A stretch of 64,000 nt of DNA from Candidatus Sumerlaeota bacterium (lineage in GTDB: Bacteria > Sumerlaeota > Sumerlaeia > SLMS01 > JAHLLQ01): positions 186,001-250,000 of the forward strand of contig JASGMJ010000001.1 of NCBI GenBank assembly GCA_030156535.1. The letters are read 5' to 3'. This document shows, piece after piece, positions 1 to 7,830 of this stretch. The notes under the pieces were generated by a model. That model was not told the origin of the DNA. It saw only the letters and a program-made list of their open reading frames with translations, and searched no databases. How positions within the stretch are numbered: position 1 is the first letter of the stretch; every line of letters begins with the position of its first letter. The translations under genes were made by a program, and so were the position numbers.

Positions 1-133
1 CAGCCCGGCTGATCGCGAGTCCCGTGAAGTGCCGATCGCCGCGCCGGAGGGAACCGGGGGCCAAGGGTAAGGATTGCGTCGTGCTTCCGCTCCTCGCAAA
101 GTTGGTTTAAGATTCCGAAGGGATGGAACTTCC
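1..133. other. Left-edge stretch upstream of nuoE, no gene recognised
   Basis: This stretch carries no reading frame I can assign. The preceding complex I genes (nuoA-D) would be expected to the left, but the few codons visible before the first stop do not resemble the usual NuoD C-terminus, so I cannot say what ends here. A purine-rich GAAGGGATGGA run just before 134 may serve as the nuoE ribosome binding site. Confidence 0.4.
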
Positions 134-604
134 ATGCTGACGATTCTGAAAGAACGCACGGAAGAAATTGAAAAGGTTGCGGCCAAGTACCCAAGCCGCC
201 GCTCCGCCATGTTGCCCGTCCTGTGGATGGTCCAGCAGCAGGAGGGCTGGATTTCGCAGGAGGCGATGGAGGAAGTCGCCGAGGTGCTGGGTTCCACGGT
301 CGCCGAGGTATACGAGGTCGTTTCCTTCTACACCATGTTCCAGCAAAAGCCGGTGGGAAAGACGCATCTGGCTCTGTGCGACACGCTCGCCTGTGCGGTT
401 TGCGGTTCGATGGAAGCCGCCGAGTACCTGAAGACCAAGTATGGCATTCAGAAGGACAAGGTGACGCCGGACGGGCGTTTCTCGCTGGAGTACGTCGAGT
501 GCATCGGCGCCTGCTCCATCGCTCCTGCCATGCTGGTGGGGGAGGTGCTTCACGGCAACCTGACCCCCGAAAGCCTCGACCGGATTATCGCATCGTGTCC
601 GTAA
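134..604 (+). CDS. nuoE: NADH-quinone oxidoreductase subunit E (NuoE)
   Basis: This 156-residue protein is the thioredoxin-like [2Fe-2S] subunit of the NADH dehydrogenase module of complex I, located in the cytoplasmic arm. The N1a ligand pattern is complete: Cys82 and Cys87 (C-x4-C), then Cys123 and Cys127 (C-x3-C). The N-terminal three-helix bundle (residues 1-70) with the VSFYTMF stretch is typical, and the length is normal. The frame stays open upstream to a TTG at 74, but the ATG at 134 gives the standard family start. It opens the visible part of the nuo cluster, with nuoF 49 bp downstream. Confidence 0.97.
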   Translation: MLTILKERTEEIEKVAAKYPSRRSAMLPVLWMVQQQEGWISQEAMEEVAEVLGSTVAEVYEVVSFYTMFQQKPVGKTHLALCDTLACAVCGSMEAAEYLKTKYGIQKDKVTPDGRFSLEYVECIGACSIAPAMLVGEVLHGNLTPESLDRIIASCP

Positions 605-653
605 ACTCCAGATCCTCAATGTCTCGAAAGTATCTCCGCACGGGAGGGCTCAG

Positions 654-2021
654 ATGACCACCGCACCGGCCGATTGGGAGCGCGTTCTGCTTCCGAACAT
701 CGAAAAAGACGAGACCGAGTGGATCGACGCCTACATGGGAGGCGGGGGCTACGATGTGGCCCGCAAGGCACTCGACATGAAGCCCGCCGACATCATCGCC
801 CAGGTCAAGGACTCCGGTCTTCGCGGGCGCGGTGGCGCGGGCTTCCCCACGGGAATGAAGTGGGGCTTCCTTCCGCAGGGGCTGTATCCACGCTACCTCG
901 CAGTCAATGCCGACGAGTCGGAGCCGGGTACGTGCAAGGACCGCCCGCTGATGGAGCAGCGCCCGCACACGCTGATCGAAGGCGTGATCTGCGCCTGCCT
1001 CGCGATCGAATCGGAAAAGGCGTTCATCTACATTCGCGGCGAGTACTACAAGGCCGCGAAGGTGATGCAGAAGGCCGTCGATGAGGCATACGAGAAGGGC
1101 TTTCTCGGCAAGAACATCTTTGGCCAGCAGGGCCGCAACGTGGACCTCGTCGTGCATCGAGGCGCGGGAGCCTACATCTGCGGCGAGGAAACCGCGCTGC
1201 TGACGAGTCTGGAAGGCTATCGCGGCTATCCGAAGCTCAAGCCGCCCTTCCCTGCCGTCTCCGGCCTGTACGGCAAGCCGACGATCATCAACAATGTCGA
1301 AACGATCATCAACGTTCCCTTCATTCTGCGCAATGGCGCCGAATGGTTCAAGAAGTGGGTGCACGAGCGCACGACGGGCATGCGGTTGTACTCGGTCTCC
1401 GGGCATGTGAAGAAGCCGGGTGTCTACGAGTTGCCGCCGACGGTGACGTTGAAGCAGCTCATCTACGACATTTGCGGCGGTATTCGCAACGACCACGAAC
1501 TGAAGTTTGTGATCCCCGGCGGTTCATCGGTACCGTGGCTCAAGCCCGACCAGATCGACGTGCCGATGAGCCACGAGGGCGTGGCCGCGGCGGGTTCGAT
1601 GCTCGGTTCGTCGGCGGTGATGGTGATGGACCACACGGTCTGCCCGGTGTGGGCGGTGGCGAATCTGTCGCACTTCTACCACCACGAGTCGTGCGGGCAG
1701 TGCACGCCGTGCCGCGAAGGCTCGGCGTGGATGCACAAGATTCTGCGCCGGCTGGAAAAGGGCGGCGGCACGATGGAAGACTTGCAGACGCTGCGCGACA
1801 TTGCGGGCGAGGGCAAGCCGGGCTCGGGCATGATCAGTGGCAAGTCGATCTGCGCGCTGGGCGACGCGGCGGCATGGCCCGTCGGGTCGGCTCTCTCGCA
1901 GTTCTGGGACGAGTTCGTCGAGCACGTCGAAAAGGGCGGCTGCAAGTACGAGAACAAGCGCCATTGGATGGCGAACGGTAAATTCGTGAACGAGCGCTTC
2001 GAGAACATGCCGGTCCTCTGA
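654..2021 (+). CDS. nuoF: NADH-quinone oxidoreductase subunit F (NuoF)
   Basis: This 455-residue subunit binds NADH and FMN and holds the N3 [4Fe-4S] cluster. It oxidises NADH and passes electrons into the Fe-S chain of complex I. The glycine-rich NADH/FMN segment GLRGRGGAGFPTGMKW, the CGEETAL motif and the cluster motif (Cys347, Cys350, Cys353, with Cys400 as fourth ligand) are all present. Length matches the family. It lies between nuoE and nuoG in the usual E-F-G order, so it is presumably co-transcribed with them. Confidence 0.98.
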   Translation: MTTAPADWERVLLPNIEKDETEWIDAYMGGGGYDVARKALDMKPADIIAQVKDSGLRGRGGAGFPTGMKWGFLPQGLYPRYLAVNADESEPGTCKDRPLMEQRPHTLIEGVICACLAIESEKAFIYIRGEYYKAAKVMQKAVDEAYEKGFLGKNIFGQQGRNVDLVVHRGAGAYICGEETALLTSLEGYRGYPKLKPPFPAVSGLYGKPTIINNVETIINVPFILRNGAEWFKKWVHERTTGMRLYSVSGHVKKPGVYELPPTVTLKQLIYDICGGIRNDHELKFVIPGGSSVPWLKPDQIDVPMSHEGVAAAGSMLGSSAVMVMDHTVCPVWAVANLSHFYHHESCGQCTPCREGSAWMHKILRRLEKGGGTMEDLQTLRDIAGEGKPGSGMISGKSICALGDAAAWPVGSALSQFWDEFVEHVEKGGCKYENKRHWMANGKFVNERFENMPVL

Positions 2022-2068
2022 CGGGGCACCGGCCATTCTGAACGACCATTGAACGGGAACACGCATCC

Positions 2069-4777
2069 ATGACTATCGTGACGAAGGGTCCGGCTCCGGG
2101 GACGGGAGCAACCGTGGGGTACTCGACGGCGGCCAGCCGCGTGCGCCACCATCTTGATGGCGTCCCCGAAGAGGAACTGTTTTCCATCAATCTGAACGGG
2201 CGCGACGTGAAGGCTCGCAAGGGCGAGACCATCATGGAGGTCTGCCACCGCGAGGACGTCTATGTGCCGCATTATTGCTGGCACCCGTCGCTGAGCATCG
2301 CGGGCAACTGCCGCCTCTGCCTGGTGGAAGTCGAGAAAGTTCCGAAGCCCGTGATCGGATGCCAGACGCACGTCACGCCGGGCATGGTCGTGCGCACGCA
2401 GAGCGAGCAGGCCAAGGACGCCCAGCGCTGGATGATGGAGTTCCTGCTGGTCAATCATCCGTTGGACTGCCCTGTGTGCGACCGCGGCGGCGAGTGCCAG
2501 CTCCAGCGTTACTCCATGGAGTATGGCCGGGGCCACAGCCGCATGGCCGACAAGAAGCGCAAGTTCGTGAAGCCGCAGGCCGACCCGCTGATCGACATCG
2601 AGCGCAATCGTTGCATCATGTGCACGCGCTGCGTGCGTTTCAGCGACGAAATCGGTGGCGAGCACGTGATGGGCGTCTTCGATCGCGGCGCCGGCAACTA
2701 CATCGGAACGTTCGGCCAGGGGCCGGTTTCGAATATCTTCTCGGGCAACGTGATTGATTTGTGTCCCGTCGGCTGCCTGACGAACCGGCCGAACCGGTTC
2801 CGCGCCCGCCCCTGGGAACTGAAGCAGACCCAGAGCACGTGCGACTTGTGCTCGGCTGGCTGCAAGGTCGCCCATTGGACGCGCAACGACAAACACTACC
2901 GCACGACGCCGCCCTCGCGCCTCGCGCTTGATCGCTACACGATCAACGAGGACACCGAGGAGTTCATCTGCAATCAGGGCCGCTTTGGCAGCGACTACGG
3001 TCAGCACGCTTCGCGTCAGAGCGAGTCGATGATGATCAAGGCCGACCGGCTGGTGCCGACGTCGGCCGCCGAGGCCATCAAGGATGCCGCCGCGCGCCTG
3101 CGCGAAGTCGCTTCCCAGCATGGCCCGGAAAGCATCGCCGTCCTTGTCAGTCCGCGGGCAACGCTTGAAGAAGGCCTGTTGGCGCGCGATCTGGCCCGCA
3201 ATGTCATTGGCACGTCGTCGCTGGATTGGCGAGCCGGATGCGCGACAACAGAAGCAGCCAACGCCGTCTCGCTCGCCCTGCGCGCAGCCGACGGCGACCT
3301 GGAAGCCGACCACGATGTGGTCGTTGTACTCGGTGGCAAGCTGGTCTGGCAGGAGCCCGTGCTGGCGCTGCGCCTTCAGGAACTGGCGCGCCGTTTCCAG
3401 AAGAAGATCGTGATGATCGGCCAGCACAACGACGACTATCTGGTCAAGCACGCCGCCATGACCCTGTACCCTCGGGATGGGGCAATGGCGCCGGCGCTTG
3501 CCGTGCTGATGGACGCCGTTCGCGGCGGAGCCATCGCACCCGTGGCCGAGGCCTTCGGGATTGATGAAGCCAAGGCATTGGAACTGACTGAGCTGCTCAA
3601 GTCCGCCGGGCGCGGCTTGGTCGTGCATGGCCTGGACGAGCTCAACGGCCGGCGGGCTGCCGTGGAAGTTCCCGCTGCCGCTCGTTTCTCGCGCGAACTC
3701 GGCGAAACATGGAGCTACCTGCCTGCGATTCGCGACCGCAACGCCGTGGGGCTCAATGCACTCGGCGTCGAACCGGCAGCGGGCGGCGTTGCCGCTCCGG
3801 CTCTTCCCGACGCCCTGCAGTCCGGCCGCATCAAGGCCCTCGTCGTTTTCGGAGGCGATGCGCTCGCTGCCTTGAAGGATCAGGTGACGTTGCTGGAAGG
3901 CCTTGCCGCCGCGGAAGCCGTGATTCTTGCCGATCACTTCAAGTCCGAGTACACGGATCACGCCGACGTGTTCCTGTCACTGGCGACCAATCTCGAACGC
4001 TCCGGCACGTATGCGGACATCGAGGGGAACCTGGCGGTGCTGAAGGCCGCCGTGGCTTCGCCTGGAAATGCACGCCCGTGGACCCAGACGCTGACGGCCC
4101 TGGGCCGCGCGCTTGGCTCCGAGGATTTCGGCGCCGATTCACTCGCCGAACTCTTCCGGCTCGTGCGCGCGGAGCTTGCCCCGGAGTCCACCTGCGAGTG
4201 GGCTGAGCTCGAAATCGCGGGCAGCACCAACGAAGCCCACTATGTGGACATTCGCCGCAAGGGTGGCGCCCGTAATCGCAGCACCGAGGACAACCCGGGC
4301 AATTACCGCAAGGACGGGCTGCATCTTCGCGGCAGCCGTGCCGTGGCTCTCCCCGAGAGCGGCGCCGATGTGCCTACGGTTTCGCCGTCAGGGACGAAAG
4401 GCTTCGTTCTGCTGTGGGGGCCGCATGTCTCCGGCAAGGGGTACCTGACGGATCGTGGCTCGCAGGCGGACGTGCTGCTTCCCAAGCCGTTTGCCCATAT
4501 GAATCCGGATGATGCCAGCCGGCTCAATGCTCGCGACGGCCAGTTCGCCATTTTGTCGGTTGGCGGCGAGAAGGCCAAAGCCGGGCTGCGGCTTTCGGCG
4601 GGTGTTGCGCCGGGAACGCTTTATCTTCCGGCGGGGACTTACGGCCCCTTTGATGCGGCCTCCGTCGGCCTTCCTGCACGAGTCTCCGTGGAGTTGCTCG
4701 ACGAGATGGTGCCCGATCAGGGCGAGGCCCTGACCGAGGTGGAAGTGCCCGGGGAAACGTCCAAGGAAACGAATTGA
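2069..4777 (+). CDS. nuoG: NADH-quinone oxidoreductase subunit G (NuoG)
   Basis: This 902-residue iron-sulfur subunit wires electrons through the peripheral arm of complex I. Four cluster sites are visible: [2Fe-2S] at Cys70/81/84/98, the His-ligated N5 cluster at His130/Cys134/137/143, a ferredoxin-type [4Fe-4S] at Cys182/185/188/232, and Cys258/261/265/301 matching the off-path N7 cluster kept in only some bacteria such as E. coli and Thermus. The rest is a molybdopterin-oxidoreductase-like fold that does not bind Mo in this family. About 40 extra residues precede the [2Fe-2S] domain, so the true start could be slightly downstream of the ATG used here. Confidence 0.97.
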   Translation: MTIVTKGPAPGTGATVGYSTAASRVRHHLDGVPEEELFSINLNGRDVKARKGETIMEVCHREDVYVPHYCWHPSLSIAGNCRLCLVEVEKVPKPVIGCQTHVTPGMVVRTQSEQAKDAQRWMMEFLLVNHPLDCPVCDRGGECQLQRYSMEYGRGHSRMADKKRKFVKPQADPLIDIERNRCIMCTRCVRFSDEIGGEHVMGVFDRGAGNYIGTFGQGPVSNIFSGNVIDLCPVGCLTNRPNRFRARPWELKQTQSTCDLCSAGCKVAHWTRNDKHYRTTPPSRLALDRYTINEDTEEFICNQGRFGSDYGQHASRQSESMMIKADRLVPTSAAEAIKDAAARLREVASQHGPESIAVLVSPRATLEEGLLARDLARNVIGTSSLDWRAGCATTEAANAVSLALRAADGDLEADHDVVVVLGGKLVWQEPVLALRLQELARRFQKKIVMIGQHNDDYLVKHAAMTLYPRDGAMAPALAVLMDAVRGGAIAPVAEAFGIDEAKALELTELLKSAGRGLVVHGLDELNGRRAAVEVPAAARFSRELGETWSYLPAIRDRNAVGLNALGVEPAAGGVAAPALPDALQSGRIKALVVFGGDALAALKDQVTLLEGLAAAEAVILADHFKSEYTDHADVFLSLATNLERSGTYADIEGNLAVLKAAVASPGNARPWTQTLTALGRALGSEDFGADSLAELFRLVRAELAPESTCEWAELEIAGSTNEAHYVDIRRKGGARNRSTEDNPGNYRKDGLHLRGSRAVALPESGADVPTVSPSGTKGFVLLWGPHVSGKGYLTDRGSQADVLLPKPFAHMNPDDASRLNARDGQFAILSVGGEKAKAGLRLSAGVAPGTLYLPAGTYGPFDAASVGLPARVSVELLDEMVPDQGEALTEVEVPGETSKETN

Positions 4778-4823
4778 CAGCCCTGCCGGATGGTCGAAAC
4801 ACTTCGCGCCTTCTTGCGGAACC

Positions 4824-4839
4824 TGTGAAAAACGTCACA
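4824..4839. promoter_or_regulatory. CRP/FNR-type palindrome upstream of nuoH
   Basis: The 92-bp nuoG-nuoH gap contains TGTGA-N6-TCACA, a perfect match to the E. coli CRP consensus half-sites, ending 30 bp before the nuoH ATG. A TTGCGG 17 bp upstream of ACAAAT overlaps it and could be a weak promoter. Regulation by a CRP/FNR-family protein is an inference from the site alone; no such regulator is encoded in this window. Confidence 0.45.
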
Positions 4840-4869
4840 AATTAGCCCATTTTCTGTAGAGTCGACGGA

Positions 4870-6315
4870 ATGCCGACACTTGAAAGCCTGATCGAGACAC
4901 TCCAGTCTTGGCACCTTGATTTCGTCCAGTTCGCCGGCGGTTTCGTCGGCGGGCCGGAGAACGTGCTGGTTCTGCTTTTCGCCTTTGCGAAGATCGGCTT
5001 GGTGCTTGCCCACGTTCTGGGCTTTATCCCGCTGATCGTCTACGGGGAACGCCGCATTATTGGCCTGGTGCAGGACCGCCCGGGCCCCAATCGCGTCGGC
5101 CCGTTTGGTCTGCTCCAGGGCATCGTGGACGGCGTGAAGCTGTTGCTGAAGGAAGACTTTATTCCCGCGCACGCCGACCGCACACTCTACCTGATTGCTC
5201 CGGGACTTGTTCTGGTTCCCGCCTTTCTCGCGATGTGCATCATTCCGTTTGGTCCCGTGATCGACGGAGAGGCGCTGCTCGCTCTGTACACGATGCTGGG
5301 GTTGGAGTCGCTCTACACGCCGTCGTCGACTCTGCCGTTGGCCATCACGAATCCGAACATCGGTATCCTCTACGTGTTCGCAATGACGTCGGTGGCGGTG
5401 TACGGCATCACGCTGGCGGGCTGGTCGTCCGAAAACAAGTGGTCGCTGCTCGGCGGCATTCGCGCCTCGGCGCAGATGATCAGCTATGAAATCAGCATGT
5501 CGCTCTCGATTATCGGTGTGCTGTTGATTGTCGGCAGCCTGAACCTGTACGACATCGTTGGCAGCCAGGAGAGCATCTGGCACTGGAACGTCTTCGCCCA
5601 GCCCGTCGGGTTCCTGCTCTTTCTGACCGCGATTTTCGCGGAGACGAATCGTCTCCCCTTCGACCTTGCCGAGGGCGAGTCGGAACTCACGGGTGGCTTC
5701 CACACGGAATACTCCTCGATGAAGTTCGCGCTCTTCTTCATGGCCGAGTATGCGAACATGATCACGGCTTCGGCGATTTGCGTGACGCTGTTCCTGGGCG
5801 GCTATCATCTGATCCCTGCGGAGTTCGTTGAGGGAATCATCGCTTGGGTCTTGAATTTCATTTCGTCCTCCGAGGCCGGAATTCCGATTCTTCCGGGTAC
5901 GGCGGCACTGCTGGCGTCGGCTCTGGCTCCGCTGGGCATTGCAATCAAGATCGGTGCGCTTCTGGTGCTCTTCATCATGACGCGCGCCATCTGGCCGCGC
6001 ATGCGCTACGATCAGGTGATGAATCTTGGCTGGAAGCTGATGCTTGTCGCGGGATTGCTGAACCTGCTGATCACGGCGATTACCGTGGGCGTTTTGGCGG
6101 GAATTGGTGCCCGCCGGGCCCCGTCGCCCGCCGACGTGGGCGCCTCGATTGATGCAGCGATCCAGAACGGCAAGATTGTGTTGTTCTTCATCACGGGCGG
6201 GCTGCTGCTCCTGGTGGATCGTTGGTACGCAAGAAGGCGTCGCCGCAAGCTGGCGGCGGCCTATCCCTATTTCGGCAGGAGTATTGGCAAAACGGCTGGC
6301 GCTGCTTCGCCCTGA
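4870..6315 (+). CDS. nuoH: NADH-quinone oxidoreductase subunit H (NuoH)
   Basis: This 481-residue polytopic membrane protein joins the peripheral arm to the proton-pumping arm and lines the quinone chamber. Diagnostic stretches are ERRIIGLVQDRPGPNRVGP near residue 60 and EGESELTGGFHTEYSSMKF near residue 273; both belong to the conserved quinone-cavity loops. It is longer than E. coli NuoH (about 325 residues). Part of the surplus is a C-terminal extension with a further hydrophobic segment and a basic Arg/Lys-rich tail (YARRRRRKL). Confidence 0.96.
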   Translation: MPTLESLIETLQSWHLDFVQFAGGFVGGPENVLVLLFAFAKIGLVLAHVLGFIPLIVYGERRIIGLVQDRPGPNRVGPFGLLQGIVDGVKLLLKEDFIPAHADRTLYLIAPGLVLVPAFLAMCIIPFGPVIDGEALLALYTMLGLESLYTPSSTLPLAITNPNIGILYVFAMTSVAVYGITLAGWSSENKWSLLGGIRASAQMISYEISMSLSIIGVLLIVGSLNLYDIVGSQESIWHWNVFAQPVGFLLFLTAIFAETNRLPFDLAEGESELTGGFHTEYSSMKFALFFMAEYANMITASAICVTLFLGGYHLIPAEFVEGIIAWVLNFISSSEAGIPILPGTAALLASALAPLGIAIKIGALLVLFIMTRAIWPRMRYDQVMNLGWKLMLVAGLLNLLITAITVGVLAGIGARRAPSPADVGASIDAAIQNGKIVLFFITGGLLLLVDRWYARRRRRKLAAAYPYFGRSIGKTAGAASP

Positions 6316-6408
6316 CAAGAGCCGCACCTGCGCGGTGCCGTTCCCGCCAGAGCAAAGAGCAGTCTTCGCCTGATCGCGAAGCCAAGCCACACGGAGACGC
6401 CAACGACC

Positions 6409-6945
6409 ATGCTTGTCGAGTTGTTCAAAGGCTTCTACCTTGCCGGGAGGCATGTGTACCGCGCCGTTTTCAAAAACGGCATGGTGACCGTGCAGTATCC
6501 CGAGGTTCGCCGTTCCCAGCCCGTGTTCTTTCGCGGCCGTCACCGGCTGCAACGTTACGCCGATGGTCTGGAGCGTTGCGTTGGCTGCGCCCTGTGCGCG
6601 GCCGTCTGCCCCAGCGAAGCCATCTACCTTGAGGCCAAAGAGAACCAGCCGGAGAACCGAGTTTCGCCCGGCGAACGCTATGCAGAGATTTACCAGATTC
6701 ACCTTCTGCGCTGCATCTTCTGCGGTTTCTGCGAAGAGGCCTGCCCCGAGGAAGCGATCGTCATGGGGCCCGTTTACGAACTGGCTTCAGACCGGCGCAC
6801 CGACTTCATTTCGCAGAAGGACGACATGCTCGATCCCCCCGAAAAGGGGTTCGGCGATTATCATGTGTACGACCCCTATATCTCCCACGTGACTCCCGAG
6901 TCCGACAAGGAAGCCAAGGCCGACCCATGGGCGCTCAGTTCCTGA
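6409..6945 (+). CDS. nuoI: NADH-quinone oxidoreductase subunit I (NuoI)
   Basis: This 178-residue 8Fe ferredoxin-like subunit carries clusters N6a and N6b and hands electrons to N2. Two complete C-x2-C-x2-C-x3-CP motifs are present at Cys57/60/63/67 and Cys102/105/108/112. The N-terminal amphipathic segment that docks to the membrane arm is present. Its last 19 bp overlap the start of nuoJ, which indicates translational coupling. The 93-bp gap upstream holds no evident signal. Confidence 0.97.
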   Translation: MLVELFKGFYLAGRHVYRAVFKNGMVTVQYPEVRRSQPVFFRGRHRLQRYADGLERCVGCALCAAVCPSEAIYLEAKENQPENRVSPGERYAEIYQIHLLRCIFCGFCEEACPEEAIVMGPVYELASDRRTDFISQKDDMLDPPEKGFGDYHVYDPYISHVTPESDKEAKADPWALSS

Positions 6946-7475
6946 TTTACGGCATCCTCTACGTGGTGGCGGTTGTGGGGGGCCTGATGGTTCTCTTCAA
7001 CCGGGACACCGTTAAATCGGCGATGTCTCTTGTACTGGTGATGCTGGCTCTTGCCGGCCACTACTTCTACATGGGACAGGAATTCGTCGGTGCGATCCAG
7101 ATTATCGTCTACGCCGGCGCCATTATGGTGCTGTTCCTCTTCGTGATCATGCTGCTGAATATGCGCGAGCGCGAGGTCATGCCCTGGTATCTGCGCTCGT
7201 CGCGGTACACGGGCGCAGTGCTGGCACTTGCCTTCTTCTTCCTCATTGCATTTGGAATCAGCACGTTCGGCGCGGTCGAGGTGGCTTCCGCCACTGCCCG
7301 CCCAGCGCCTTCGAACAACGAGATTTTCTCGATGCTGATGACCAAGTATCTGGTGCCGTTTCTTCTGACTTCGGTGCTGCTGTTGGTGGCCGTGATTGGC
7401 GCCGTGGTAATGGGGCGGCGCCACGATCCGGAGACGGGCGAAGAGTACCTGATCGACGACGAGGAGATGGCCTGA
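6927..7475 (+). CDS. nuoJ: NADH-quinone oxidoreductase subunit J (NuoJ)
   Basis: This 182-residue membrane subunit has about five hydrophobic segments. The conserved third helix is visible around residues 50-75 (FVGAIQIIVYAGAIMVLFLF), the region that undergoes a pi-bulge transition during complex I turnover. Position between nuoI (19-bp overlap) and nuoK (4-bp gap), size and hydropathy all fit NuoJ. Confidence 0.95.
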   Translation: MGAQFLIYGILYVVAVVGGLMVLFNRDTVKSAMSLVLVMLALAGHYFYMGQEFVGAIQIIVYAGAIMVLFLFVIMLLNMREREVMPWYLRSSRYTGAVLALAFFFLIAFGISTFGAVEVASATARPAPSNNEIFSMLMTKYLVPFLLTSVLLLVAVIGAVVMGRRHDPETGEEYLIDDEEMA

Positions 7476-7479
7476 CCGC

Positions 7480-7785
7480 ATGGAGCCAACCTTTATCTAT
7501 ACTCTTGTTCTTTCGGCCACGCTTTTTACGTTCGGCATCATTGGCGTGATGTGGAAGCGCAATGCGATCTCGATTTTCATGAACGTCGAGTTGATGCTGA
7601 ATGCGGCGAACCTTGCGTTCGTGGCGTTCGCCCGCGAGTTTGGACTGATACAGGGCGGACCCCTGGTCTTGTTTGTGATGACGGTCGCCGCCGCCGAAGC
7701 AGGCGTTGGCCTTGCCATCTTTATCGCCATTTACCGCACGAGGCGCCATATTCGTGCGGATGAGATTGACCTGCTGCGCGGCTGA
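7480..7785 (+). CDS. nuoK: NADH-quinone oxidoreductase subunit K (NuoK)
   Basis: This 101-residue protein has three transmembrane helices, the normal size for this MrpC-like subunit. The conserved membrane glutamates lie in NVELMLNAANLAFVAF and AAAEAGVGLAIFIAIYR, both used in the proton pathway. The start is 4 bp after the nuoJ stop. Confidence 0.96.
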   Translation: MEPTFIYTLVLSATLFTFGIIGVMWKRNAISIFMNVELMLNAANLAFVAFAREFGLIQGGPLVLFVMTVAAAEAGVGLAIFIAIYRTRRHIRADEIDLLRG

Positions 7786-7830
7786 ACCCGCACGGCGTAA
7801 CGACGAACGAGCCCCCTTCGCGAGCCTTCG

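Noticed and set aside
107-2066. Long minus-strand frames antisense to nuoE, nuoF and nuoG
   Set aside because: They mirror strongly conserved plus-strand genes and show Arg/His-rich, low-complexity composition typical of antisense frames in GC-rich DNA.
4717-6702. 661-codon minus-strand frame opposite nuoH and nuoI
   Set aside because: NuoH and NuoI motifs on the plus strand are complete; the antisense product lacks hydrophobic core patterns.
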